NCBI GenBank assembly: GCA_028641055.1 | Contig: CM054059.1 | Coordinates: 47,563,682 to 47,627,681, forward strand | Origin: Alopecurus myosuroides | Taxonomy: Eukaryota; Streptophyta; Magnoliopsida; Poales; Poaceae | Direction: 5' to 3' | DNA: 64,000 bases | Shown here: piece by piece, positions 10,801 through 20,082 of the stretch | Numbering within the stretch: position 1 is the stretch's first letter | Layout of the letters: the number at the start of each line of letters is the position of its first letter | Program-made: the position numbers and the translations under genes | Notes under the pieces: generated by a model | Told to the model about the DNA's origin: nothing | What the model saw: only the letters and a program-made list of their open reading frames with translations | Database searches by the model: none

Positions 10801-11109
10801 TAGTGACGTGTAGTCGATGCACACCCGAAGGATATCCGTGTTCTTCTTGGGGACCAGCACCGGATTCGCCAACCAGGTGGATATCTTGATCTCTCTAATA
10901 AAGTTGGCGGCTAGGAGCCTATTTACTTCTTCGCCCAGCGCCTTTTGCTTGGGTTCTGAAAATCGTCGAGTCGTCTGTTTGATGGGTTTGGCGTTAGGAA
11001 AGACTTCGAGTGAGTGCTCGGCAAACTCCCTGGGTATACCTGGCATATCTGAGGGCTGCCAGGCGAAAATCTCCCAGTACTCACGGAGGAGTTTGACGAG
11101 CGCGCTTTC
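7876..11109 (-). CDS. pol: U pol: reverse transcriptase, RNase H, integrase
   Basis: This frame continues gag-pro after an in-frame UAG at 11110-11112, about 1077 codons with no further stop. RT begins after DMPGIPREFAEHSL. It has the LNKHCPKDNFPLPRID and FLDAYSGYNQI motifs and the catalytic YVDD box at about residues 175-178 counted from the Met at 11046. A Ty3/gypsy RNase H follows (YFDGSKRNEG, NDAEYEAL, YGDSNLIV), then integrase with a HHCC-type zinc region (CGHHASWKAI...CDACQRF). The D,D,E triad is carried by LDMVGPL, TDNGTNF and NGQVERSNG, with a C-terminal PPWEGPFIV module. All catalytic residues look intact. No chromodomain is seen. Expression depends on reading through or losing the UAG upstream. 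Confidence 0.96.
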   Translation of the reverse strand, partial: ESALVKLLREYWEIFAWQPSDMPGIPREFAEHSLEVFPNAKPIKQTTRRFSEPKQKALGEEVNRLLAANFIREIKISTWLANPVLVPKKNTDILRVCIDYTSLNKHCPKDNFPLPRIDQIVDSTAGCQRLSFLDAYSGYNQIRMKKEDEKKTAFITPHGVYCYTTMPFGLKNAGATYQRCMQRCLANLIGKNVQVYVDDIVIKTRVEDTLLEDIKETFDALNAYRIKLNPTKCVFGVPAGKLLGYLVSARGIEANPEKIQAILTMKEPTNLRGVQQLAGRLAALSRFIARLGEQALPFYKLLKKTDKFEWTPEAKQAFADLKRSLQSRRILATPQEREPLLLYLAATNQVISTAIVVERPEDGKAYGVQRPIYYISEVLSPCKQRYPHYQKLAYGVVLTARKLKHYFQEHAITVVNDASLGTIMNNPMASGRIAKWSIELGAWDITYAGRNAVKSQVLVEFISEWTELQTPGPPEYTSNWIMYFDGSKRNEGAGAGIVLISPRGDKLQYVLRLDFPPDDPASNNDAEYEALLHGMKMAIACGATRLMIYGDSNLIVQQTMKECDAIAENMIAYRDMYNLLEGSFKGCELKHIARSSNEEADRLANMGSTNTPIPPGIYFERMIKRSVKVKKAVETPAAQETEVSPQIALLELTHNISRQVFLVEPIWTQKYLDYLLNKQLPADPREARQLIRRSKSFRVVNGELYKQSISGILQRCIAPEDGKELLRDIHQGDCGHHASWKAILGKAFRAGFYWLTAANDAKNLVDRCDACQRFSPKPHAPATELHMIPIAWPFAQWGLDMVGPLRKSTPGGYTHLLVAVDKFTKWIEAMPVTSASAQCAIKFLDSIVCRFGVPHDIITDNGTNFTAKETQQFCEEKGINFKFASVAHPQTNGQVERSNGLVSAGIKKRLLDRLHPAAGHWAEELPSVLWSLRTTPNRSTQYTPFFMVYGAEAVLPEEVRFSAPRVVAYSEETSNKALAEDMDALDEIRDIALARSAVYQQSLRNYHSRRIRHRSFVVGDLVLRLKQKEGHKLEPPWEGPFIVHEVIPGGAYRLKNPETGGIYSNPWNIAQLRKFYP

Positions 11110-13017
11110 CTATGCTGGCGAGAGGGTTGTGGAAACCATCGCGGTTTTGGCGGAATCCGTCGGGTGCACTTGGTGCTTGCGAGTGTCGCTGTTGGCGCTG
11201 AATTCCAGTTCAGGCGCGTTTTTCTTCGTGAGGGGCATGACGGAGTGGTCCGTGGTTTTTGCCAGCTCTTGTAGTTCTTCTTGCATCCCGAAAGATTTCG
11301 CGATCTCATTAAATTCTATGTCGCACTTATCCGATTTCTGGAAGTCTCCGTCAATGGTGATCACACCGTATTCGCCGGGTAGCTTGAGCTTCAAGTATGC
11401 GTAATGTGGTACGGCCATGAATCTGGCGAACGCTGTTCGACCAAGAATGGTGTGGTACTGTGAGGGCCAGTCGACGACTTTGAAGTCCAGGAATTCCCTT
11501 CTGTAGTTGCGTGGGGAGCCCAGTACAACTTCAAGGTTGATTGTTCCGAGTGGACGTATTGCCTTGCCCGGAACTATCCCGTGGAAGGATGTTTCTGATT
11601 CCGTTAGGTCGTCCAGATTTTTGTTCATTCGACGGAGTGTATCCGCGTAGATGATGTTGATGCCGCTGCCACCGTCCATGAATACGCGGGCCAGGTCATA
11701 GTTGCCAATTTGAGCTTGAATGACAAGGGCGGCGTGTCCTGGTCGATAGACTCGTGGCGGGTGGTCTTCTTTCGAGAACGTGATTGGCTGCTCGGCCATC
11801 TTCAGGTACTCGGGCTTCGTTGGTGGCGTCTGCACTGCCATGCATATTTGTCTCGAGTTAGTTTTTTGAGCTCTGCGAGAGGGGCATACCTTCTGTATCA
11901 TCCCGAGGAGTTGTCCGTGCGGAGTCGGGTATGTATTTGCTCCCGTGTTTTGTTGTTGTGGCGCTGGCAATGCGGCGAGTGCCATGTTTGGGTTGGTTGG
12001 TGGAGGTGGAGGCGGTGGTAGCTGGAATTGTTGTCCCCCTCCTGGCAGTGGTGGATAGTTTTGGGTGGAGGCAAATCTTTTCTTGGCGAGTGCGTCCGAG
12101 ATTTCGATGAACTTTCGGCAATCCTTGAGAAGGTGCGTTGCCTTAGTTTTGCCCGTGCGCTTGTCTGTGAACAGATGTAGCGAGCAGTACGCATCGAGGT
12201 CTTCCTCGGGTGTTTTTTCTTCTGCCTTTGGTCTCCATTCGCGACTTCCACGACGACCGGAGTCGCAACTTCGCGTGAATTCTGCTGCCACTAGTTCTTC
12301 TCTATCCTCGTGGTCGTAATATTTTCTTCTCTTTCTTCGCCCATGACGGTCTTCGTCGTGCGTGGGCGATGATGTTCTTTCATTGCGTACTGCGTCTTCT
12401 CCATTGGCCCATTTTTCGGCTATGACCATGAGCTCCCCTATGGTTTTGGGCGCAGCTCTGCCGAGTTCGTCTCGAAACATGGTTCTTCTTGCTCCTTTGG
12501 CGAAGGCCTCAATCGCCACTTCTTCAGAGATTGTCCCTGCGGTGTTCCTGAGCGTGTTCCACCGCTGGATGTATTCTCGTGTGGATTCACCACTTTTCTG
12601 TTTGCAAGCTCGTAGTTCTTCGATTGTAGCCGGCCTCTTGTAGGTCGACTGGAAGTTTTTGCAGAAATCGCGATGTAGGTCGTCCCACGATGCGTAGCAA
12701 GATCGTGGTCTCCTCTCCAGCCAGCTGCGGGCCGCTCCGGCTAGGTGCAAATTGAGGTATTGCATGGCCGTGTTCTTGTTACCACGTTGGCATTTTACTG
12801 CCGTGAGGTAGTCGCTTAACCACTGGGAGGGCTCGAGTGAGCCATCGTATTTTGTCACCTCCGAGCTGAGCTTGAATCTCTTGGGTAGAGGTGCCTCACG
12901 AATACTGCGAGCAAAACAAAGTGCTCCGCAGGTTTCGTCGTCCGAAGACCCGGATGAGGAGCGCTCGCGATATCGTGAAGCCCTCGCTTTATCCACCTTC
13001 TTCTGGGCGAGATCGGA
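11110..13017 (-). CDS. gag-pro: U gag C-terminal part and aspartic protease
   Basis: In the same frame as the upstream gag (13018-14313) and downstream pol, bounded by UGA at 13018-13020 and UAG at 11110-11112. It starts with the conserved gag core (YDGSLEPSQWLSDYLTAVKC, AGAARSWLERRP, SWDDLHRDFCKNFQ, LRNT), the retrotransposon gag family. It then has a variant zinc-binding region of CxxH...HxxxxC spacing (YCSLHLF...THLLKDC), a Pro-rich linker, and a retropepsin-like protease with the FMDGGSGINIIY active-site loop and a LGRTAFARF flap-like end. The GTG at 12996 is not a convincing start; this is an internal part of one gag-pol frame. Confidence 0.9.
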   Translation of the reverse strand, partial: SDLAQKKVDKARASRYRERSSSGSSDDETCGALCFARSIREAPLPKRFKLSSEVTKYDGSLEPSQWLSDYLTAVKCQRGNKNTAMQYLNLHLAGAARSWLERRPRSCYASWDDLHRDFCKNFQSTYKRPATIEELRACKQKSGESTREYIQRWNTLRNTAGTISEEVAIEAFAKGARRTMFRDELGRAAPKTIGELMVIAEKWANGEDAVRNERTSSPTHDEDRHGRRKRRKYYDHEDREELVAAEFTRSCDSGRRGSREWRPKAEEKTPEEDLDAYCSLHLFTDKRTGKTKATHLLKDCRKFIEISDALAKKRFASTQNYPPLPGGGQQFQLPPPPPPPTNPNMALAALPAPQQQNTGANTYPTPHGQLLGMIQKVCPSRRAQKTNSRQICMAVQTPPTKPEYLKMAEQPITFSKEDHPPRVYRPGHAALVIQAQIGNYDLARVFMDGGSGINIIYADTLRRMNKNLDDLTESETSFHGIVPGKAIRPLGTINLEVVLGSPRNYRREFLDFKVVDWPSQYHTILGRTAFARFMAVPHYAYLKLKLPGEYGVITIDGDFQKSDKCDIEFNEIAKSFGMQEELQELAKTTDHSVMPLTKKNAPELEFSANSDTRKHQVHPTDSAKTAMVSTTLSPA

Positions 13018-14313
13018 TCACGCGTCGTACCCGGACCGGTCACGGTCGCTATCTTTTCTTGGTTCCTTGCTTCGTTTTCTCGAGCGGCTGCTGTGGTGCC
13101 GCGAATCTTTGTCTCTCGGGCTGTCGTCGCTGCTGCTTCGACTATCGCCGCGGCGTCGAGCCTCTTTTCCTCGGCCGCGACGCGGCGATTTATCCTTTCT
13201 CGGAGAGGAGCTCCTGTGCCTGCGGGGCGTATCTTTGTCTTTGTCCTTCTCCTGTCGCGCCTTCTCCAGTTGTTCCTTGCGATCGTGGGAGGCGAGTTTC
13301 GCGGCTGCCAGCCCTAGACCCTTGCGGATATGCTTGTATTGTTCCACCCGAGGATCGCTGTCCGTCGGCTGGTTCATCTGCATGTAGGTTGCTGCGGCTA
13401 GAATTGCAGCGGCTGGAGTTTGCGGGTAGACGTTGCCATCGTCGTCAACCCTCATGAAAGAAGACGTGGTAGACCTGTTGGTCCCAGCCATAGATTCGTG
13501 GTCCCTCGTCGACGCTGCGGGTCCTTTTCCCCCGGGTCGGGTACCGACCGAAGGTGCAAGGGATAGCTCGGCTCGACGTAGGCTTGATTCATCCGCCGCT
13601 CTCCTGCGACGGGCTAGATCTGCTCGGGCATCCTTGATGTTTGAGGCCGCTCTCACTAGGTGATAGTGGTAGGCGGTTAGGTCTTCCTGCGTGGCACCTG
13701 CTGCAGGCGGCTGACTCTTTCGCATGGATTCCTTGGCTCTTTTCCAGGCTTCCCGCGAGACGCCGATTAGATCGCGCTCGGTTGCGCTATATTCAGTTTC
13801 CGAGGGCTGTTCCGACCCTGCCATGCAGACTTGGGCCAGTCGTGGTCCATGTGTCCTAGGCGCAGATCGGGAAGCTCTTCGCACCCGAGAGGGTTCCTCT
13901 GTCGAGAGTGCGTGGTAGTCGATCGTGTTGAAGCGGATGGACTCGCCGCTTTTCTCCATAGGGAAGCGCGAGTTGACGGCTCCAGATTCGGGTTCAGATT
14001 CATCCGAGAAGTGGAGGATTCCGTCCCTGTTCGCCATGAAGTTGAAACTTCCGAACGTCAGGGTGACGCTCTTCTCCAGATCCTCGAATACCGGGCGTGA
14101 TTCCGGCGAGTGAGGCGTGACTATGACGGACCCGATCCGTACAGGATTGTTCGGAGCCGTAGTCGATGGTTTCCAACGGGAGTTGGATGTCGATGAAGCC
14201 GAAGATGCTGGTGATCCAGCGCCCGCGGTCCCCACGGTCGGCGCCAATTGTCGAAGCTCTGGCTCCACAAATCCCTCGGGTGATCCTATCGGGTTTCGAC
14301 TAGGACATGTCAT
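13018..14313 (-). CDS. gag: U gag N-terminal part, frame open through the PBS into the LTR
   Basis: The frame opens at an ATG (14313) that lies inside the 5' LTR and reads through the PBS (translated RQLAPTVG) before entering gag proper. Later residues include a GSVIV-type stretch, an Arg/Ser-rich, highly charged tail (RRHRSSSPRKDKS) and a stop TGA at 13018-13020. The TGA is one transition from CGA in a CG context, so it is probably a methylation-driven mutation in a once continuous gag. Whether translation starts in the LTR or at a later Met is unknown; the next Met codons are about 90 residues in. Confidence 0.8.
   Translation of the reverse strand: MTCPSRNPIGSPEGFVEPELRQLAPTVGTAGAGSPASSASSTSNSRWKPSTTAPNNPVRIGSVIVTPHSPESRPVFEDLEKSVTLTFGSFNFMANRDGILHFSDESEPESGAVNSRFPMEKSGESIRFNTIDYHALSTEEPSRVRRASRSAPRTHGPRLAQVCMAGSEQPSETEYSATERDLIGVSREAWKRAKESMRKSQPPAAGATQEDLTAYHYHLVRAASNIKDARADLARRRRAADESSLRRAELSLAPSVGTRPGGKGPAASTRDHESMAGTNRSTTSSFMRVDDDGNVYPQTPAAAILAAATYMQMNQPTDSDPRVEQYKHIRKGLGLAAAKLASHDRKEQLEKARQEKDKDKDTPRRHRSSSPRKDKSPRRGRGKEARRRGDSRSSSDDSPRDKDSRHHSSRSRKRSKEPRKDSDRDRSGYDA
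14229..14248 (-). promoter_or_regulatory. U primer binding site
   Basis: Directly next to the 5' LTR the minus strand reads TTGGCGCCGACCGTGGGGA. The leading TGGCGCCG matches the 3' end expected of a tRNA ending CGGCGCCA (tRNA-Asp type in plants); the match beyond that is imperfect. W and X carry a near-identical PBS. Confidence 0.8.
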
Positions 14314-14741
14314 AGGCGCTGGTGGAATCGTCGGCTTGACAGGGGGCGAGATTTACCCAGGTTCGGGGCCCTCGTAGAGGTAAAAACCTTACTCCTGCCT
14401 TCTGTCGATCTGTATTAGATGATTAGATCGGTTACAGGATGCTCGAATCGAGAGTAGATCTCGAGTTTCAAGGCTTTTGTGGTCGTGCGGTAATACTTGG
14501 TCCTCTCCTTGGGGGCTCTCCTGGCTTTATATAGATAGCCAGGTCTCGAGTTCAACCTGGAGAGGACACAAACCCTAGCTTAGGTCGGTTACAAGTTCCC
14601 TAACTTAACCCGCAAGTTGATGCGGGTGGGCTTCTCATGGGCCTTCTAGAGTACTCCAAGGGCGCTTCCTGTTGGGCCTTGACCAGAAGGCTTGAGAGGG
14701 GGCGTCCTTACTCGCAGGGTCCAGGATCCATGCCTTCGTTA
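14249..14741 (-). repeat. U 5' LTR
   Basis: A 493-bp copy of 2193-2686. The sense TATA box TATATAAAG sits in the loop of an inverted repeat at 14520-14543. The terminal CA is mutated to TA at 14740-14741 just before the GCACC duplication (14742-14746). Confidence 0.95.
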
Positions 14742-17488
14742 GCACCTCCGAATAGGCTTCACCTCGATCCACTTGGTGAACTTATCCACCATGACCAGGA
14801 TGTGAGTCATGTTGCCTCTAGCCGGCTGGAAGGGCCCGACCATGTCCAAACACCAAACAGCAAATGGCCAAGTGATAGGAATTGTTTTCAGCTCGGAAGC
14901 AGGCATGTGAATCTTACTTGCGAACATCTGGCAGCCATTGCACTTTCTCACGATGTCCTCAGCTTGCTGCAGTGCTGTGAGCCAGTAGAAGCCATGCCGA
15001 AAAGCTTTCTTGACCAACGCCCGAGAAGAGGCATGGTGCCCGCATTCTCCTTGGTGTATCTCTACTAGGATCTCTTCTCCTTCTGCTGGGTCCACACAAC
15101 GTTGCAGCACGCCGGTGGCACTTCTCTTGTGCAGCACATCTCGGACTACAGTGTAGCCCTTGGATCTTCTCTGAATCTGTCTAGCAGCCACCTCATCTTC
15201 TGGCAGAGTGCCGTCCCTTAGAAAGGATAATATGGGCATAGCCCAACTCGGTGTCTCCCGTGTGGGAAACACTGGTTCGTCCACTTCCATTGGGACGGGT
15301 ACCTCTGGTTGCTCTTTAGGGATGGGAGCACTTCTATGAAGCCCAGACCGATTAGCAAGGACTTCCTCAATGAATGCGACAGTCCCCGGGTTAAGGACAG
15401 CAGTCCCCGAGTAAGGAATGGCAGTCCCCGAGTAGGGAGTGGCAGTCCCCGAGCAAGGAATGGCAGTCCCCGAGTAAGGAGTGGCAGTCCCCGAGTAGAG
15501 GACGGCAGTCCCCGGGTTTCCTATAGCATTCTCCCAGTCAATCTCCATGGGATCAGATTCCTCACTTGGCAGAGAAGGAACAAATATGGACTCCGAGTTG
15601 GGAGAAGGCTTGATGGATGGCTTCCTCAAGTGCTCCAAGGCGACTCCCGCCGGGATGGATTGCCGAGAAGATCCCAACTTGGATAACTCATCTGCTGCTT
15701 CGTTCTCTGCTCGGTGAATGTGCTGGAACTCACAGCCTTCGAAGAACCCAGTCATAGACTGCACCAGGAAGCGATACGATGCCATGTTGGCATCCAGAGC
15801 ATCCCATGTACCAGAGACTTGCTGCACCACCAGATCTGAATCGCCATAGCATATAATGCGCTGCACGCCAACCTCCTTGGCTACTCGCAAGCCATGCACC
15901 ACTGCCTCGTACTCTGCTACATTGTTGGACGCCTTGAAGTGGATCTGCAGCACATACATGAGTTGATCTCGCTTGGGTGACGTAAGCACCACGCCAGCAC
16001 CAAGGCCTTCCTTTACCTTCGAGCCATCAAAATGCATCTTCCAGTAGTTAGAAACTGGAGCAGGAGGTTCATACTGCACCTCGGCCCAATCCACCAGGAA
16101 TTCCGCCAGAATCTGAGACTTGATGGCTTCTCTTCTCGCGTACGCGGGTGCATACGCGGCCAGCTCGATTGCCCACTTGGCTACTCTGCCACTCGCCTCC
16201 TTGTTACCCATGATATCCGAGATGGGAGCAGAGCTCACAACCGTGATAGGATGCTCTTGGAAATAATGCTTTAGCTTCTTGGCGCCCAGGTACACACCGT
16301 AGGTCATCTTCTGATAGTGCGGGTAGTTTTGCTTGGAACTGGACAACACTTCACTAAGATAGTACACTGGGCGCTGCACACTCTTGCCTTCCTCTTCTCG
16401 TTCCACCACAATCACCACACTTACTACTCGGTTAGTCTCAGCAATGTACAACAGCATTGGCTCCTTGGGTAGCGGACTAGCCAAGATGGGAGCGCTAGCC
16501 AGCATTGCTTTTAGCTCATTAAATGCCACATCCGCTTGCGGAGTCCAGACAAACTTGTCACTTTTCTTCATCAATTGGTACAGAGGCAGTGCCTTCTCGC
16601 CCATTCGGCCCAGAAAACGGCTCAGAGACGCTAAGCAACCAGTGAACTTCTGTACATCCTTCAGGGATCTCGGCAAAGACATGCTCTCAATAGCTTTTAT
16701 CTTTGAAGGATTAGCTTCAATGCCCCGACTAGACACCAGGAAGCCGAGTAGCTTACCAGCCGGGACACCAAAGGTGCATTTACTCGGATTCAGCTTCATT
16801 TTGTACTTGCGTAGGTTAGCAAAGGTTTCCTCCAGGTCGGCAAGCAGGGTATGTGTTTTATTCGTTTTGATGACAATGTCATCTACGTACACCTGCACAT
16901 TCTTGCCGAGCTGGTCGTGCAAGCATTTCTGCATGCATCTCTGATAGGTTGCACCCGCATTCCTCAAGCCAAAACACATGACACGATAGCAATAAGCCCC
17001 GTACGGGGTAATGAAAGCAGTCTTTATTTGATCAGCAGGATTGAGTGCAATCTGGTGGAAACCAGAGTAGGCATCTATGAAAGACAACAGTTCACAACCA
17101 GCAGTGGAATCGATCACCTGATCGATGCGAGGTAGCGGGAAAGGATCCTTGGGGCATGCCTTGTTCAAGTCGGTGTAGTCGACACACATGCGCCATGCAG
17201 TGGCAGCCTTGGGATCCTCCTTCTTCTTCTCGACCATGACCGGGTTGGCTAGCCAATCCGGATGCAGTACCTCCATGATGAAATTGCTTATCAGCAGCTT
17301 GGTGATCTGGTCACCAATGGCCTTCCTTCTCTCATCTCCGAAGCGGCGCATAGCCTGCTTCACTGGCTTGGCGTCAGGACTCACATGTAATGAGTGCTCA
17401 ACCAACTCCCTCGGGACTCCTGGTAGATCTTCATTGACCAGGCGAATACATCCCGATTCTCACGGAGGAAGTGGATGAGCTCGCTTTC
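14742..17488 (-). pseudogene. pol: W pol: RT, RNase H and N-terminal integrase, cut by U
   Basis: It begins after the UAG at 17489-17491. Soon after, near 17431, one base is missing compared with the conserved DLPGVPREL region, so the RT frame is only restored by a shift; hence the label pseudogene. RT motifs are LNKACPKDPFPLPRID, FIDAYSGFHQI and YVDDIVIK. RNase H shows HFDGSKVKEGLGAG, NNVAEYEAV and YGDSDLVV. An integrase zinc region follows (CGHHASSRALV...CNGCQMF) with the first catalytic Asp (LDMVGPF). The frame is then lost at the U insertion and resumes at 2192. A tandem-repeat insertion is present between RNase H and integrase. Confidence 0.93.
15379..15525 (-). repeat. In-frame 21-bp minisatellite in W pol
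   Basis: About seven copies of a 21-bp unit (plus strand ggcagtccccgagtaaggaat and variants). On the coding strand it gives a seven-residue repeat of the form SGTA-x-PY between the RNase H and integrase domains. Because 21 is a multiple of three, length changes keep the frame. Confidence 0.9.
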
Positions 17489-20082
17489 CTATTTCTCCGC
17501 CAACCCGGAGCCAATGATGGCTACGCGGTCGGCGAACTCGGGGTCGACCTAGACCTTCTTGGTCTCCTGAGATGCCTGGAATGCGGTCCCGTGCTGGGTA
17601 CTCGGCACGCCTTGCGCGCCAGCTTGCGCGGATTGCGCCATGGCCACCACCTCATACATCTACTTCTTCTCGGCAGCAATCACCATCGACTCCGCCAACT
17701 GGGAACCAGCAGAGGCACACTCCATGGACTTCTTGTAATCACCAGAGATAGTAATTATGCCATTGGGACCAGGGATCTTCATCTTCAGATATGCAACATG
17801 GGTAGAGGCCATGAACTTGCTCAGAGCAGGCCTGCCGAGTAGGGCATGGTAAGGACTCTGATGATCAACCACCTCGAACTGCAGGCGCTCTGTGCGGCAG
17901 TTATCCCTGGTGCCGAATAGCACATCTATCCACACTCGGCCAATCGGGTTGCACGAGATCCCGGGCACAATGCCATGGAAAGTGGTCTTGCTGGGCAGCA
18001 TCATGTTCTCGGCCAGGCCAAGCTTCTCGAGTGTGTCCTTGTACACGATGTTGATGCTGCTGCCGTTGTCGATTAACACCTTGCTGAACCTCACATTCTT
18101 CTCGGGACCCAGGAAGGTAGGATCCAGCACCAAGGCGTAGCTACCCGGATTGGGCATCACCTTGGGATGATCTACTCGGGACCACCTGATCTCCTGGTCA
18201 CACCAATACATGTAGTGAGGGACAGCAGGAATCACTGCATTGACCTCCATGGCCCGCCTGTGCTGTGATTGCTTGTCGACTGGCTCAGAAGTGAAGATCA
18301 TGTAGCTCTCGTGGTGCTCTTGGTACTGGTTGGAGCCTCCGCCCCCATTGTTGCCGTTGTTGTTGTTGCCCTGGTAGTTGTTGTTGCCTCTGTTGTTGTT
18401 GTTGTTGCGGTTGTAGTTGTTGTTGTTGTTGCGGTAGCTCTCATTGTTGAAGTTACGGTTGGCTCCTAAAGCCACCTGGTTCACATTCTCTCTTCTCGGG
18501 TACACTGGCGGCCGAGCTGCGGGTGCGCGAGTAGGCTGCACATTGGCATTGGCCGCTGGCAGAGGAGGAGGAGGAGGCAGGCCGTCATTCTTGATCACAT
18601 CCCACCACTCGCACTGTCGAGTAGTGTGGTTAGCAGGCCTGGAGGGATGATGAGTGTGAAAACTGCACGGGCCATCCTTCATGTCATCAAAGACAAACTT
18701 CTTTGGCTGCTCGGTGTTTCCGCTACCCGACTGAGAAGTGCGAAATGGTTTCTTGTTGCCTTGGCCCTGGTTCTGGTTCTGCCCGTAGGCTCCAGCAGGT
18801 TTCTGCCTTTGGCTACCACTAGCTCCAACAGTCACTGCATTCACCTCTTCAGGGTCGTACCGAGTATCTATTCGGCGCTTGTTGCGGAATTCGTTGCGCT
18901 TGCTGTTGCTGAAGTTTCTTCTCGGCTCAGAGGAGTCCATCAGGGGCTGAGTAGGATCACCGAGTGCGTACTGATCCGCAATCTTGATGGTCTCCGCCAG
19001 AGTGTTTGGCATCTCCCTCTGCAATCTCTGCCACAACATGCTGCCATGCCTGCATCCCTGCGCAAACCAAGTGATGGCCTGGGCTTCATTCACACCCTCA
19101 CAGGTGTTCCTCAATGTACTCCACCGAGTAAGGTACTCGCGGTCTGTCTCGTCTTCTCGCTGCCTGCAAGCGGATAGCTGTTGTGGCCTATTCGGCCTCT
19201 TGTATGTGCTCGTGAAGTTGCTGATGAAGGCATCCGAGAAGTCCAGCCAGCAATTGATGCTGTTCTTGGGCAAGTTGTTGCGCCAAGTGCGAGCTGGACC
19301 CTCTAGCATCTGCGGGACATAGCGCACCGCCCATCTCCGGTTGCCGTTTGCGATATGAACCGCGGTGACATAATCATTAAGCCAGTCTTCCGGCTTGGTG
19401 CTGCCATTGTAGCTCTTGGTGCCCCTTGCGAGCTGGAAGTTCTTCACGGACGGCTCGTTCATGATGCGCGGGCCAAAGCACTCGGGGCCAGGAGGACCCG
19501 TGTTCTCCAGCCGCGCCGACAAGCTGATCCGGTCCAGCTGATGCCTCGCATCTCCAGGCGCCAGCATGCGCTCGCCAACACGATCATGGACATCATAGCC
19601 AGCCATCTCCATGGCCGAGTAGCCATCATCATATCTGTCCACCTGCACAGCTGCTGGCTGCTCCACCGGGTTGGCGACTGGAGCCACTGCTCGCGGCTGC
19701 TGCCTCTGCCGAGTAGGCTGAGCTGCGGGTTGCCGAGAAGGACCTGGACGCGCTCCATCTCGGGCCTGGCTTTGAGCTTGATGAGCTTGAGAGCCTGCTC
19801 TTGCAGCGTTGTGTTCCTGCCCGGGCTGCTGCGGCACAGCAAGCTGTCTCGCGGCAGCAGCCGGGTCGTACACCTGCATTTGCCTATCTCTGGCCGAACG
19901 TCCGCTGCGGCTCTTCTCGCGGCTGGGATGCGGAGACGAGGCTTGATCATTAGATCTAGCCGCGTGCGAGTGCACAACCTGCGAAGCTCCAGCACCCGGG
20001 TTGGCCTTCCGGAACTCCTCATTCTGCCTAGCAGCCTCCAACACCAACTCGTTGAGCCATTCCTGCTGCCTAACACGCGCGT
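17489..20082 (-). pseudogene. gag-pro: W gag main part and protease, with three in-frame UAG codons
   Basis: The gag core has NGSTKPEDWLNDYVTAVHIANG, EGPARTWRNNLP, WLDFSDAFISNF and LRNTCEGV, homologous to U gag. A CxxH...HxxxxC zinc-like region follows (PCSFHTHHPSRPANHTTRQC), then a long Asn/Gly-rich stretch (about 18310-18440, encoded by a GTT-rich plus strand). The protease has LIDNGSSINIVY and LGRPALSKF. Stops UAG are at 17660-17662, 17549-17551 and 17489-17491, all in frame and each one transition from CAG. The upstream end runs into the X LTR at 20082; the N-terminal part is at 21006-21875. Confidence 0.9.

Larger units (their letters stand above)
2193..14741 (-). mobile_element. U: nearly complete Ty3/gypsy (Tat-like) element with opposite-strand gene
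   Basis: This is a full-length 12.55-kb insertion on the minus strand. The LTRs are 2193-2686 (3') and 14249-14741 (5'), beginning TGTCGAAG; the left copy ends CA and the right copy ends TA by one mutation. The 5-bp target duplication GCACC is at 2188-2192 and 14742-14746. Internal order on the minus strand is PBS, gag, protease, RT, RNase H, integrase, then a plus-strand spliced gene, then PPT. The two LTRs differ by about six substitutions and one indel, roughly 1.2 percent, which at the commonly used grass rate of 1.3e-8 per site per year suggests about half a million years. Only two in-frame stops (13018 and 11110) break gag-pol, so it is close to intact. Confidence 0.95.

Noticed and set aside
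12872..13457. Plus-strand frames of 170-190 codons opposite U gag
   Set aside because: Shadows of Arg/Ser-rich gag codons. No start context, introns or motifs, unlike the real plus-strand gene.
18269..18469. Plus-strand Val-rich ORF
   Set aside because: Antisense of the Asn-rich codon run in W gag.
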